A DNA stretch of 64,000 bases from Paramagnetospirillum kuznetsovii (GTDB taxonomy: Bacteria; Pseudomonadota; Alphaproteobacteria; Rhodospirillales; Magnetospirillaceae). The position numbers and the translations under genes are program-made. Positions 47,967 to 56,516 of this stretch are shown here, piece after piece (positions within the stretch are counted from its first letter, which is position 1; every line of letters begins with the position of its first letter). The stretch is taken from assembly GCF_003284725.1 (NCBI RefSeq), contig NZ_PGTO01000002.1, positions 310,001 through 374,000 on the forward strand. The letters run 5' to 3'. The notes below the pieces were generated by a model that worked only from the letters and a program-made list of their open reading frames with translations, searched no databases and was not told where the DNA came from.

Positions 47967-48158
47967 ATGCACTGTCACCGCAAGCCGTCACCGCAATCCC
48001 AGCCGGGAGAAAAGGTGTTTGGCGGCTGGGCCCAGTGCAGCACGGAATCCGCGAAATTAGAACTCGTTATTGCCGCCTTGATTGACGCCGTCCTCAAAGA
48101 CTTTCCGGGAAAAGTCGGCGAAAAGTATACAGTGAATCTTCCTGATATCGAGCCATGA
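47967..48158 (+). CDS. Possible small protein, 63 residues
   Basis: Begins at the ATG immediately after the stop of the preceding short frame. The second half (KLELVIAALIDAVLKDFPGK, then KYTVNLPDIEP) has a natural-looking helix. No recognised domain. Its relation to the preceding frame (possible former fusion or frameshift) cannot be decided from one sequence. Confidence 0.35.
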   Translation: MHCHRKPSPQSQPGEKVFGGWAQCSTESAKLELVIAALIDAVLKDFPGKVGEKYTVNLPDIEP

Positions 48159-48205
48159 TACATGTATTCGTAGGGCAAGCTGGGCGGTTCCAATGATGAT
48201 TCCTT

Positions 48206-48973
48206 CTAATACTCCGACCCGAAGTTCAGCGATGGAATTGCATGGCCGCAGAGGGTGACCATGGTCGGATCGAATTTATAGACGTCGCGGCAGATGCCGA
48301 GGATGAAGTCGTGATAGGGCTTGGCCACGCTGAAATGGCACAGCATCAATTTCTTGCGGGTCAGGAACAGGGGTACGAAGGGCGATCTGCGGGTCGCCAG
48401 GGCCGCTAATATTCCCTCTGTGACGCCAGGCCAATCCGGGTGGAACATATCGTCGACCGCGATGATGCCATAGGGCGAGGTCAGCTCGCTGGCCAGGAAG
48501 AAGTCATAGGTAATGTGTTGGGCGGTGTGCCCGCCGTCGATGCTGAAAAAAGCGAACCGGCCGTATTCTGCCAGGATCTCCGCCTGATCGGCGGCATTGA
48601 GCGTCAGGCTGTCCTTGGACATCAGGGCGACGCTGTCGGGGTCGGCCACGAAGCTGTCCACATAGGCGCGGGTCAGGTCGTATGACCCCTTGCCGGACCC
48701 GTCCACGTTCTTGTCCTGGTCATCAAAGACGTCGATGCCCAGTGATCGGGCCGGAGCCAGGATGTTGTGGAGCGCGATCAGGTATTTGCCGTGATGAACG
48801 CCGATTTCGCAGGCGCCGCCGGTCACCCCGTGCCGCTCGAACAACTCTTTGAAATGGGCCATGAAAATGACGGAGGAAGGTTGCCCGGGCCAGCCCGCGA
48901 TCTGTGGAAAACCCGATTCCATATAGGTCAGGAAGGCACTTCCCGGCGCCAAGGGTGGGGTCTGCGTCGTCAA
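48206..48973 (-). CDS. Class I SAM-dependent methyltransferase
   Basis: A 255-residue protein of the Methyltransf_24-like group. The SAM-binding glycine motif appears as ACEIGVHHGKYLIALH (about residue 55-70), the acidic end of strand 2 as LGIDVFDDQD, and a later FFSIDGGHTAQHITYDF. Such enzymes often modify sugars or peptides. I chose the TTG at 48973, with AAGGAGG six bases upstream, over a GTG seven codons earlier that lacks a site. Confidence 0.82.
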   Translation of the reverse strand: MTTQTPPLAPGSAFLTYMESGFPQIAGWPGQPSSVIFMAHFKELFERHGVTGGACEIGVHHGKYLIALHNILAPARSLGIDVFDDQDKNVDGSGKGSYDLTRAYVDSFVADPDSVALMSKDSLTLNAADQAEILAEYGRFAFFSIDGGHTAQHITYDFFLASELTSPYGIIAVDDMFHPDWPGVTEGILAALATRRSPFVPLFLTRKKLMLCHFSVAKPYHDFILGICRDVYKFDPTMVTLCGHAIPSLNFGSEY

Positions 48974-49051
48974 GTTGGCCTCCTTATCCGCCACACTAAG
49001 TGTGCAGATTGTAGACCGCTGGGCAATATGGCAATTGAGGGCCGGGCCGAC

Positions 49052-50248
49052 CTATCGGCGGCTGGGCGCCGAGACCGCGACCGTGGGGGCGCGTGCCGCG
49101 CGTGCCGGTCCGGGGGCGGCCGGAGCAGCGGCTGGCTTGGCGGCGGGTTTCAAGGAGGCCTGGGCGGGCAGGCCGTTGTCCAGGTCGATGGCGAAGGCCA
49201 TGGCCCGCTCCGAGGCCTGCCTCAGGCTGGGCAGGCTGCGCGGCCAGGGCTTGCAGGTCTCCAGATGCTTGGCCAGCTTCTGGACCGCCCATTGGGCTCC
49301 GGTCGGCCCCATGGCCTGGCGGAAGGCCTTCTCGCCCATGCGGGCGAAGGAGGAAAACAGGAAGACGGTGACCAGCCTTAGATTGTTGTCCAGCGCGGGC
49401 ACCAATTGCTGGAAGATGCGGCTGTCCATGCACGAGATCTGCGATACCGCCCGGCGGGCGCCGCTGTCCGCCAAATTGGGGAAGACGACGCTGAGATCCA
49501 TCTTGGCGAAGGCCTCGCTGAGGGCGTTGGGGTCGACGCCGCCATCGGGGCCGCGCAAGCGGCTGGCGTCATCGAGCATCAACGGCAAGCGGCCATCGGC
49601 GGTCAGTCCTTCCTCGGCCAGGATCTTCAACTGGCCGGGCTCGCGGAAGGTCAGGATGCGGGCGCCAAGGCCCTTCACCGTGGGAAGGTCCAAGGGGGCG
49701 TAATGGGGAATCAGCGGCACCTGCCATTCGAAACCCAGATTCTCGCGGAAGGCGCCATACAGCTTCTCCGCCGGTCCCAGGGGCGGCGGCAGCGGGCGGA
49801 GCGGAGGCGGCGGCTTCTTCAACCGCAGGCGGATGGCGGCCTGTTGCAGCAGCGACAGATCGGGGGCCTTTGGCGCCACCGGGCGCGGGGCGGGGGGTAA
49901 GGTGGCGCGAAAATAGCGCTTGGCCGAGGCGCGCACGATCAGGCGCACCACGTCGGATACGGTGCGTCCGCACCACAGCGGGTCTTGGTCACTGGTGGCC
50001 GGCCGCTTGTCGGGGCGGACGGCGACGCGCTTGAACAGGTCGGGCTGCGAGCGGAAGACCTGAAAACATTCGTGCAGGACGGCGGGGGTATTCAGAACGT
50101 GGTCATAGACCTGCTCCGGAGACAGGACCGACAACTGAGCCATATTGACCCGTAGGATGTCGGATACTTGCGTCCTCAGCGTTCTACGAATGGCGTCGAG
50201 GTGACCTTGAGCGAGATCGCCACCGATAGCGAGACTTGCAGTTGTCAC
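49052..50248 (-). CDS. Conserved-looking protein of unknown function
   Basis: A 398-residue protein that I do not recognise. The N-terminal ~125 residues are helical (ILRVNMAQLSVLSPEQVYDH, VSDVVRLIVRASAKRYF). A Pro-rich linker follows (about 130-165), then a mixed domain with FPNLADSGARRAVSQISCMD, and an Ala/Pro-rich C-terminal tail of ~35 residues. No signal peptide or membrane segment. I preferred the GTG at 50248 with a G-rich site upstream; a TTG four codons earlier is possible. It lies downstream of dsrP, after a 123-base gap. Confidence 0.7.
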   Translation of the reverse strand: MTTASLAIGGDLAQGHLDAIRRTLRTQVSDILRVNMAQLSVLSPEQVYDHVLNTPAVLHECFQVFRSQPDLFKRVAVRPDKRPATSDQDPLWCGRTVSDVVRLIVRASAKRYFRATLPPAPRPVAPKAPDLSLLQQAAIRLRLKKPPPPLRPLPPPLGPAEKLYGAFRENLGFEWQVPLIPHYAPLDLPTVKGLGARILTFREPGQLKILAEEGLTADGRLPLMLDDASRLRGPDGGVDPNALSEAFAKMDLSVVFPNLADSGARRAVSQISCMDSRIFQQLVPALDNNLRLVTVFLFSSFARMGEKAFRQAMGPTGAQWAVQKLAKHLETCKPWPRSLPSLRQASERAMAFAIDLDNGLPAQASLKPAAKPAAAPAAPGPARAARAPTVAVSAPSRR

Positions 50249-50371
50249 TTTGCCCCCCAATACCCAGCCGTACTACTCCCATATCCCCGCTGGGATATGT
50301 GACGGAATGGAGGGAAAGGATCAACAAAATGTTAATGGAATAGACTTCAGTATGTGATGAATTGATACAAC

Positions 50372-51580
50372 TCAGCACATGTTGTCGGACTCTGCGACGG
50401 AATCGCCAAGATCGGTGGGAAGAAGCCGAAGCGCCGTGACGCCGACCAGCACAATAAAACCAAAGATCCCAATTCCGCCTATTCCAAGAACGATTTCAAG
50501 AACAGTCGGAACATAGGCATGTATACGTCCATCGGCGAAGCTGGAGGTGGCTTCCATTCCGGGGAACAGATCCAGGGGCCAGGATTGGCCGCCGATGATC
50601 AGGACATAGACCTGCGCCAAGCCCCCCAGCACCACCAGTGCCGAGGCCATGGCGGAGCGCTTGCGCACGGCATGGCCGCAGCCACCGAATGCGATGATCA
50701 GGGGGAAAATTCCCCCGAGCGCCACCTGGCCACCCCAGAACAGGGTGGTGTAGATGCCACCTCCGGTCAGGATGTAGCTTTCCACCGCGCCGCGTCCGGC
50801 GAAATACAACTGGGTCACGTGATGCAGTGCCAAGAAATAGAGATTGGCGGCGACGAACAGGCCCAGCAGGCGGACCAGCCGGGTCAGCAACTGGTCGCCC
50901 AGCGGCCGCCTGGTGGTCTTGGCGACGAACAGCAGCACCAGGATGAACACCGCCAGCCCATAGGCGAAGGACATGGCGATGAACAGCGGCGCCATGACGG
51001 CGGCGCCATAGGCCTCGCGGGCCACCAGGAAGCCGAAGATGCAGCCGGTGCCGGTGGTCAGGATCAGCCGCCACACAAAGGCGGCCAGGGCGGCGGGCTT
51101 ATAAAAGGCCTTGGCCCGCCAATCCATCATGGTCCACAGATAGGCCGCCACCACACCGAAGAAGCCGGAATAGAGGATGACGTTCCAGGCGAAGATGGAT
51201 TTGAAATTGAAATGGGTCATGGCGACGAACAGGCGGTCGGGGCGGCCCAGATCGAGAACCAGAACCGCGAGGCCGCCCGCCAGCAAGGCGATGGCCAGCA
51301 GGCCGGACATGCGGCCCAGCGGCTGATAGGGCGCGCGTCCGAACACCGATCCCACCGAGGCGATGTTCAGCGCCCCCGAGGCGGCGACGATCAGGAAGAC
51401 GGCGAAGACATGGGGCATGCCCCAGACCACCTGATTGGTCATGCCGGTGACCCAGTGGCCCTGGTGCTCCATGGTCCAGACGGCGGCAAGGGCGGCCACG
51501 ATCACGGCGCCCAATCCACCGGCCAGGGCGACCCAGCCGGGGGTAAAGGGGCGGACTTCCTTGTATTCTGTCTTTATCAT
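50372..51580 (-). CDS. dsrP: DsrP, NrfD-like membrane subunit of the DsrMKJOP complex
   Basis: Quinone-interacting membrane protein, 402 residues, about ten hydrophobic spans, NrfD/PsrC family (VLDLGRPDRLFVAMTHFNFK is a typical loop). With DsrO and DsrJ it forms the periplasm-facing module of the transmembrane complex. ATG at 51580 has GGGAAGG upstream. Last gene of the dsr operon, separated from dsrO by a 175-base gap with a repeat. Confidence 0.95.
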   Translation of the reverse strand: MIKTEYKEVRPFTPGWVALAGGLGAVIVAALAAVWTMEHQGHWVTGMTNQVVWGMPHVFAVFLIVAASGALNIASVGSVFGRAPYQPLGRMSGLLAIALLAGGLAVLVLDLGRPDRLFVAMTHFNFKSIFAWNVILYSGFFGVVAAYLWTMMDWRAKAFYKPAALAAFVWRLILTTGTGCIFGFLVAREAYGAAVMAPLFIAMSFAYGLAVFILVLLFVAKTTRRPLGDQLLTRLVRLLGLFVAANLYFLALHHVTQLYFAGRGAVESYILTGGGIYTTLFWGGQVALGGIFPLIIAFGGCGHAVRKRSAMASALVVLGGLAQVYVLIIGGQSWPLDLFPGMEATSSFADGRIHAYVPTVLEIVLGIGGIGIFGFIVLVGVTALRLLPTDLGDSVAESDNMC

Positions 51581-51615
51581 CCCGATGCCTTCCCTCTTCC
51601 TTCTCCCTCCATTTA

Positions 51616-51725
51616 TTTCGTCACCCCCGCGCAGGCGGGGGTCCATGGTGGGGCTGGCATCCGATATTAACCGAGAGAGTGATATTGGCGGATGCATGGA
51701 TTCCCGCTTTCGCGGGAATGACGAG
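51616..51725. repeat. Pair of facing REP-type palindromes between dsrO and dsrP
   Basis: CACCCCCGCGCAGGCGGGGG with TCCATGG (from about 51619) faces GATTCCCGCTTTCGCGGGAA with TGAC (ending about 51722). Both follow the pattern GTCA-CCCGCG-GCGGG-TCCATG in opposite directions, about 50 bases apart. Elements of this type are widespread in proteobacterial genomes. Confidence 0.8.
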
Positions 51726-51755
51726 AAACGAAGGTCAGGCTCCTTTTGTAAACAA

Positions 51756-52448
51756 TCAAATCCCCTGATAGCGAACGCCCGGCTCCATGCCCAGATCGGC
51801 GCGGATGCGGGTGGTGGCCTCGGCGGCGACGCGCTTGGCGATCTCGCTGGTCGGGTCTTTCAGGTCGCCGAACAGCATGGCTCCCTTGGCCTTGGCGGCG
51901 CAGGCCTCGACGCAGGCGGGCAGACGACCGTCATCGATGCGGTGGACGCACAGCGTGCAGCCTTCCACCGTCCCCTTGCCGCGCGGAAGGTAAGGCTTCT
52001 GGCCGGTTTGCTCCTCATGGGCGAAGCTGCGCGCCTTGTAGGGGCAAGCCATCATGCAATAGCGACAGCCGATGCAGATATGGCGGTCCACCAGGACGAT
52101 GCCGTCGGCCCGCTTCATGCTCGCTCCGGTGGGGCAGACATCGACGCAGGCGGGCTTGGCGCAATGCTGGCACATGACCGGCAGCGAATGGGCATTGCCG
52201 GTGGCCGGATCCTTCACATCCACCTTGCGGATGTATTGGGCGTCGGTCAACGGCCGGTCGTGGCCGGACAGTCCCATCTCGGACTTGCAGGCGTCGACGC
52301 AGACCGTACAGTCGGTCGCGCATTTACGGGTGTCGATCAGCAGGCCCCAGCGCTTGGCGGCCGAGGCGGGCTGGCCCGCCTGGGCGGGGGAGACCAGCAG
52401 GATGGCGCCCGATGCCAGGATAAGATGTCGGCGGGAAAGCTCGGTCAT
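51756..52448 (-). CDS. dsrO: DsrO, periplasmic iron-sulfur subunit
   Basis: A 230-residue ferredoxin-like protein with a Tat signal (SRRHLILASGAILLVSPAQA). Four cysteine clusters follow: CATDCTVCVDAC (about residue 43), CQHCAKPACVDVCP (about 94), CIGCRYCMMACP (about 126) and CTLCVHRI (about 163), enough for four [4Fe-4S] centres as in HybA/DmsB-like proteins. GGAGG precedes the ATG at 52448, which overlaps the dsrJ stop by four bases. Confidence 0.95.
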   Translation of the reverse strand: MTELSRRHLILASGAILLVSPAQAGQPASAAKRWGLLIDTRKCATDCTVCVDACKSEMGLSGHDRPLTDAQYIRKVDVKDPATGNAHSLPVMCQHCAKPACVDVCPTGASMKRADGIVLVDRHICIGCRYCMMACPYKARSFAHEEQTGQKPYLPRGKGTVEGCTLCVHRIDDGRLPACVEACAAKAKGAMLFGDLKDPTSEIAKRVAAEATTRIRADLGMEPGVRYQGI

Positions 52449-52897
52449 CGACTGGCCTCCTTGACCGTCGGCGTGGTGGCATGGCACTCGAAGCAGTCGG
52501 GCTTGACGGCGGCGTAAGCGTGGCAGGACTGACAGAACTGCCCCTCGGCATTGATGGGGACCGGTTTGCCCGCCGTGTCGGCGGTGGAATGGCAGGCGAC
52601 GCAGTCCTTCAGCGACGCCTTGCCGCCCCGGATGCCAAGCCGCATGGTGTCGTCGCGCTGATGCTTCAGCATGTCCGGGTGGTCGCGCCGCATCACGTCA
52701 TTGGCGGCGATGCAGGCCTCGCCCTTGGGCTTGGGCAGACTGGGCAGGTCGGCGGCCAGGGCGGGCAGAGTGACGAGAAGAAGCATGAGCAGCAGGCCCC
52801 CCACCCCAACCCCTCCCCACCAGGGGGAGGGGCTAGAGCGGAATCTCCCCTCCCCTTGATGGGGAGGGGCTGGGGGTGGGGTGACTTGCATGACCAT
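52445..52897 (-). CDS. dsrJ: DsrJ, triheme cytochrome c, with a repeat-derived N-terminus
   Basis: Periplasmic triheme cytochrome of DsrMKJOP, 150 residues as drawn. Three CxxCH heme sites are visible (CVACH, CQSCH, CFECH), plus the family segment RRDHPDMLKHQRDDTMRLGI. Residues 6 to about 32 (TPPPAPPHQGEG and the following Pro/Gly-rich run) are encoded by an inserted palindromic repeat. The hydrophobic signal (LLLMLLLVTLPALA) follows it. An in-frame GTG at 52804, at the inner edge of the repeat with GGGGAGGGG before it, would give a normal signal peptide. ATG 52897 and 52891 are the upstream options. Confidence 0.9.
   Translation of the reverse strand: MVMQVTPPPAPPHQGEGRFRSSPSPWWGGVGVGGLLLMLLLVTLPALAADLPSLPKPKGEACIAANDVMRRDHPDMLKHQRDDTMRLGIRGGKASLKDCVACHSTADTAGKPVPINAEGQFCQSCHAYAAVKPDCFECHATTPTVKEASR
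52802..52884. repeat. GC-rich palindromic repeat, family 3 (copy 1), inside the start of dsrJ
   Basis: Two hairpins in tandem: CCCCTCCCCACCAGGGGGAG in the first and TCCCCTCCCCTTGATGGGGA in the second, with CACCCC at one end and GGGGTGA at the other. A second copy in the opposite orientation is at 58050-58136. Confidence 0.9.
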
Positions 52898-52899
52898 CC

Positions 52900-54855
52900 C
52901 TATTCCCCCAACCCCATCTGGATATAGCCGGTGGGGCAGACGTCGCGGCAGATGTGGCAGCCGATGCATTTGGAATAATCGGTTTCCACATAGCGGCCGG
53001 TGGTGCGCTCGGACTTCTTGACCCGGTCCACCGCGTGCTGCGGGCAGAACACCACGCAGTTGTCGCATTCGAAGCACAGGCCACAGGACATGCAGCGCTT
53101 GGCCTCGTCCACCGCGCCCTGCTCGCTCAAGGGAATCAGGCGTTCCTCGAAATTGCCGATCACCTGATCGGCGGCGATGTGGACTTCGTCGCGGTGATGG
53201 CGCGGCGTCTGGACGAAGTGGCCGAGGAACAGATCCTCGTGGGTGATGATCTCATTGGGGCCGCGATTCTCGAAATTGTGGACGGCGAATTTCGCCGCGT
53301 CGGTTCCCCGGGTGGCGCCCACGTCATAGGCGGCGGGCGACAGATTGGCCTCGCGCAGCTTGTCCAGCAGGTTGAAGTGGTGGACATCCACCTTGGGCCG
53401 CTTGCCCACATCGCCCTTGACCAGGAATTCCTCGATGCTGGCGGCGGCGACGCGGCCGTGGCCGATGGCGGTGGTCAGCAGATGCGGCTTGACGACATCG
53501 CCGCCGACGAAGTGCTTGGGCTTGCCCGGCACCCGCATGGTCTTGTCGGCATTGATGAAGCCACGGCCGTTGTCGATCTCGGGCAGGTCGGCCAGATCGC
53601 CGCTCTGGCCGATGGCCGAAACGATCAGGTCGGCCTCCATGACGAATTCGGTACCCGCGATGGGGCTGGGGGTCATGCCGTCCATGGTGCATTGGCACAG
53701 CTTCAGCCCGGTGGCGCGGCCATCGGCGCCCTTGATCACTTCCAGCGGCATGATGCCGCCCTTGATGTCGACGCCTTCGCGCTTGGCGTCATCGATCTCG
53801 CGCTGGGCGGCGAACATCTTTTCCACCGGGAACAGCGAGGTCAGGGTGACGTCGGCGCCTTCGCGCGACGCGCTGGCGGCCACGTCATGGGCGACCTGGC
53901 CCAGGATGACGTGATCGACGCGGTCCTGGTCGGAGACCTGCTTGATATGGCCCAGGCGGCGAGCCACCGAGGCCACGTCGATGGAGGTGTCACCGCCGCC
54001 GACCACGATGATGCGGCCGGGGACGTGTTGCAGGCGGCCCTCGTTGAAGGCTTTCAGGAAGGCGACGCCGGAGACGCAGTTGGCGGTGTCCTTCCAGCCC
54101 GGCACCGGCAGGCCGCGACCGGAATGGGTGCCGACGCCCCAGAAGATGGCGTCGTACTTGGTTTCCAGCTCGGACACGGTGATGTCTGTGCCGACCCGGC
54201 ACTTGGTCTTGATGGTGATGCCCATGTCGATGATGCGGTTGATCTCGGCGTCCAGCACCTCGCGCGGCGTGCGGTAGCCGGGGATGCCATAGCGGACATA
54301 GCCGCCCAATTCCGGCTTTTCCTCCAGCAGGGTGACGGCATGACCGGCGCGGCGCAGGTGATAGGCGGCCGACAGACCGGCCGGGCCGCCGCCGATGACC
54401 ACCACCGACTTGCCGGTCTCATGCTCCGGCTTGGGGAAGGTCATCTTGTTCTCGATGGCCCAATCGCCGATGAAATGCTCCACCGAATTGATGCCGACAT
54501 GTTCCTCGACCATGTTGCGGTTGCAGCCCTGCTCGCAAGGAGCGGGGCAGACGCGGCCCATGACGGCGGGGAAGGGATTGGCCTCGGTCATGCGGCGGAA
54601 GGCGTATTCCTGCATGGAGATTCCCGCCGGGGGCTTTTCCACGCCGCGCACGATGTCGAGCCAGCCGCGAATGTCGTGGCCCGACGGGCACGAGCCCGAG
54701 CACGGCGGCGTGCGCAGCACATAGGTCGGGCATTTGTGCGACCATCCGGCCTGGAAGATTTCCTTCTGCCAGGCGCCCGGCTTGAAGTCGCCGTCCTTGT
54801 AGCGGCGATAGTTCAAGCCCTCGGTGGTGGCCTTGGCACTGGTCTTGGCAGCCAT
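52900..54855 (-). CDS. dsrL: DsrL, iron-sulfur flavoprotein oxidoreductase
   Basis: NAD(P)H-linked flavoprotein of the dsr pathway, 651 residues. An N-terminal helical Fe-S region (CPTYVLRTPPCSGSCPSGHD, CPAPCEQGCN) precedes FAD-binding (VVIGGGPAGLSAAYHLRRAG, about residue 151) and NAD(P)H-binding (IIVVGGGDTSIDVASVARRL, about 285) domains, as in GltD-like proteins. The C-terminal part has ferredoxin clusters CMSCGLCFECDNCVVFCP (about 590) and CIGCHICRDVCP (about 632). DsrL is typical of sulfur oxidisers and supports the reverse direction of the pathway. Confidence 0.96.
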   Translation of the reverse strand: MAAKTSAKATTEGLNYRRYKDGDFKPGAWQKEIFQAGWSHKCPTYVLRTPPCSGSCPSGHDIRGWLDIVRGVEKPPAGISMQEYAFRRMTEANPFPAVMGRVCPAPCEQGCNRNMVEEHVGINSVEHFIGDWAIENKMTFPKPEHETGKSVVVIGGGPAGLSAAYHLRRAGHAVTLLEEKPELGGYVRYGIPGYRTPREVLDAEINRIIDMGITIKTKCRVGTDITVSELETKYDAIFWGVGTHSGRGLPVPGWKDTANCVSGVAFLKAFNEGRLQHVPGRIIVVGGGDTSIDVASVARRLGHIKQVSDQDRVDHVILGQVAHDVAASASREGADVTLTSLFPVEKMFAAQREIDDAKREGVDIKGGIMPLEVIKGADGRATGLKLCQCTMDGMTPSPIAGTEFVMEADLIVSAIGQSGDLADLPEIDNGRGFINADKTMRVPGKPKHFVGGDVVKPHLLTTAIGHGRVAAASIEEFLVKGDVGKRPKVDVHHFNLLDKLREANLSPAAYDVGATRGTDAAKFAVHNFENRGPNEIITHEDLFLGHFVQTPRHHRDEVHIAADQVIGNFEERLIPLSEQGAVDEAKRCMSCGLCFECDNCVVFCPQHAVDRVKKSERTTGRYVETDYSKCIGCHICRDVCPTGYIQMGLGE

Positions 54856-54882
54856 GGAAACTCTCCCTTGTATTTTCTTTTG

Positions 54883-55011
54883 TCCCTCAAGCGCCGGGCG
54901 CTCGCATCCGCTCGCTTGGCTTTCCTCCGCTAAAGCTTCGGGTCGCTCAATGCTCCCGCGCTTCGGCTAAAGCCTCGCTCTCATATTCGGTCCCTCAAGC
55001 GCCGGGCGCTT
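54883..55011. repeat. Dispersed GC-rich repeat, family 2 (copies 3 and 4) between dsrK and dsrL
   Basis: TCCCTCAAGCGCCGGGCGC occurs twice, at 54883 and 54991, about 108 bases apart, with a stretch rich in CGCTCG/CTCGCT words between. The core AAGCGCCGGGCGCTT is a near-perfect palindrome. The same motif in reverse ends the elements at 20288 and 34651. Confidence 0.75.
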
Positions 55012-55015
55012 GTCG

Positions 55016-56515
55016 TCAGTCGTTGTCGCCCAGGATGATGGCGTTGCTCACCAGTTGGTGAACGGAGACCACCATTTCCCGGTCGTGCCCGAAATAGGGC
55101 AGGATCTTGGTGAACTGAGCCTTGCAGATGGCGCACATGGCGGCCATGTGGGTGACGCCCTCGCGCTCGACCACGTCCTTCAAGGCTTCCATGCGCGGGG
55201 CCGAGCCCTTGACGCGCAGCTCGATCAGCTCGTCGGTCAGCAAGCCGCCGCCACCGCCGCAGCAGAAGGTCTTCTCGCAGATGGTGTCGGGGTGCATGTC
55301 GACGAATTTCGGCACCGACGCCTGGATCACCGCGCGCGGGATGGTGAACTGACCGCCGGGCGTATCGCCCATGCGGGCTCCACGCGCCACGTTGCAGGAA
55401 TCGTGGACGGTCAGCACCATGCCGTCATTGCCCGACTTGTCCAGCTTGATGCCCTTGCGGCTGATCAGGTCGTTGGTGAATTCCAAGATGTGCTGCGGCA
55501 CCGGATAGCGGGGATCAAGGAAGTCCCACGGACCCGCCAGGGTGTTGAGGAAGGAATAGGCGACGCGCCAGGCATGGCCGCATTCGCCGAAGATGATGCG
55601 CTTGACGCCCAATTGCAGGGCGGCCTCGCGGATGCGCAGACTGATCTTGCGCATCTGCTCGTAATTGCCGATGAACATGCCGAAATTGCCGGCTTCCGAC
55701 GCCAGGGTGGACAGGGTCCACGACACGCCCGCGGCATGGAACACCTTGGCATAGCCCATCAGGCCCAGGATATGCGGCTCGGCGAAGAAGTCGGCCGACG
55801 GCGTGACCAGCAGCACCTCGGCGCCGTGGACGTCGATGGGCAGCTTCACCGCCACGCCCGTCTCGGCCTCCATGTCCTCCTCGAGGCCTTCCAGCGTGTC
55901 GAGCAGGGCAGGGGCGGGCAGGCCGAGATTATTGCCGATCTTGTGGACCTTGCCGATGATCTCGTTGCAGTACTTCTGGCCCTGGCCGATGGAATCCATG
56001 ATGTCGCGGGCCGCCATGGAAATCTCGGCGGTGTCGATGCCATAGGGGCAGAACACCGAGCAGCGGCGGCACTGCGAGCACTGGTGGAAGTAGTTGTACC
56101 ACTCGTCCAGCACGTCCTTGGTCAGGTCGCGCGCACCCACCAGATTGGGCGCGATCTTGCCCATGGGGGTGAAATAGCGGCGATAGACCGAGCGGAACAG
56201 ATCCTGGCGGGCCACTGGCATGTTCTTGGGATCGGCGGTGCCCAGGAAATAGTGGCACTTGTCGGTGCAGGCGCCGCATTTGACGCAGATGTCCATGAAC
56301 ACCTGCAGCGAGCGGTACTTTGACAGCAGCTCGCCCATATGGCCGATGGCCTTCTTTTCCCAGCCCTCTTCCAGCACGCCGGGAAAGCCCAGCGGTTCCT
56401 GATGGGCGGCGGCCGCCACATAGGGCTTGGATTCGGCCATGGCACCGACTTTAAGCGCAGGAATCCGGCGCTCTTCCACATTGCCCAGTTCGGGGGTGTC
56501 GAAGGGGGCGGCCAT
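55016..56515 (-). CDS. dsrK: DsrK, HdrD-like catalytic subunit
   Basis: Iron-sulfur protein of DsrMKJOP thought to reduce or oxidise the DsrC disulfide, 499 residues. Two [4Fe-4S] motifs CVKCGACTDKC (about residue 77) and CSQCRRCSVFCPYG (about 150) are followed by the two CCG-type domains of heterodisulfide reductase, including CCGGGGG near 413. A GAGGAGC site precedes the ATG, directly after dsrM. Confidence 0.96.
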   Translation of the reverse strand: MAAPFDTPELGNVEERRIPALKVGAMAESKPYVAAAAHQEPLGFPGVLEEGWEKKAIGHMGELLSKYRSLQVFMDICVKCGACTDKCHYFLGTADPKNMPVARQDLFRSVYRRYFTPMGKIAPNLVGARDLTKDVLDEWYNYFHQCSQCRRCSVFCPYGIDTAEISMAARDIMDSIGQGQKYCNEIIGKVHKIGNNLGLPAPALLDTLEGLEEDMEAETGVAVKLPIDVHGAEVLLVTPSADFFAEPHILGLMGYAKVFHAAGVSWTLSTLASEAGNFGMFIGNYEQMRKISLRIREAALQLGVKRIIFGECGHAWRVAYSFLNTLAGPWDFLDPRYPVPQHILEFTNDLISRKGIKLDKSGNDGMVLTVHDSCNVARGARMGDTPGGQFTIPRAVIQASVPKFVDMHPDTICEKTFCCGGGGGLLTDELIELRVKGSAPRMEALKDVVEREGVTHMAAMCAICKAQFTKILPYFGHDREMVVSVHQLVSNAIILGDND

Positions 56516-56516
56516 G

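Noticed and set aside
50184-50378. 64-codon frame on the minus strand upstream of the unknown 398-residue protein
   Set aside because: It lacks a start signal and overlaps that gene's beginning; composition does not look coding.
52954-54933. 659-codon frame opposite dsrL
   Set aside because: Antisense shadow; dsrL is complete with all cofactor motifs.
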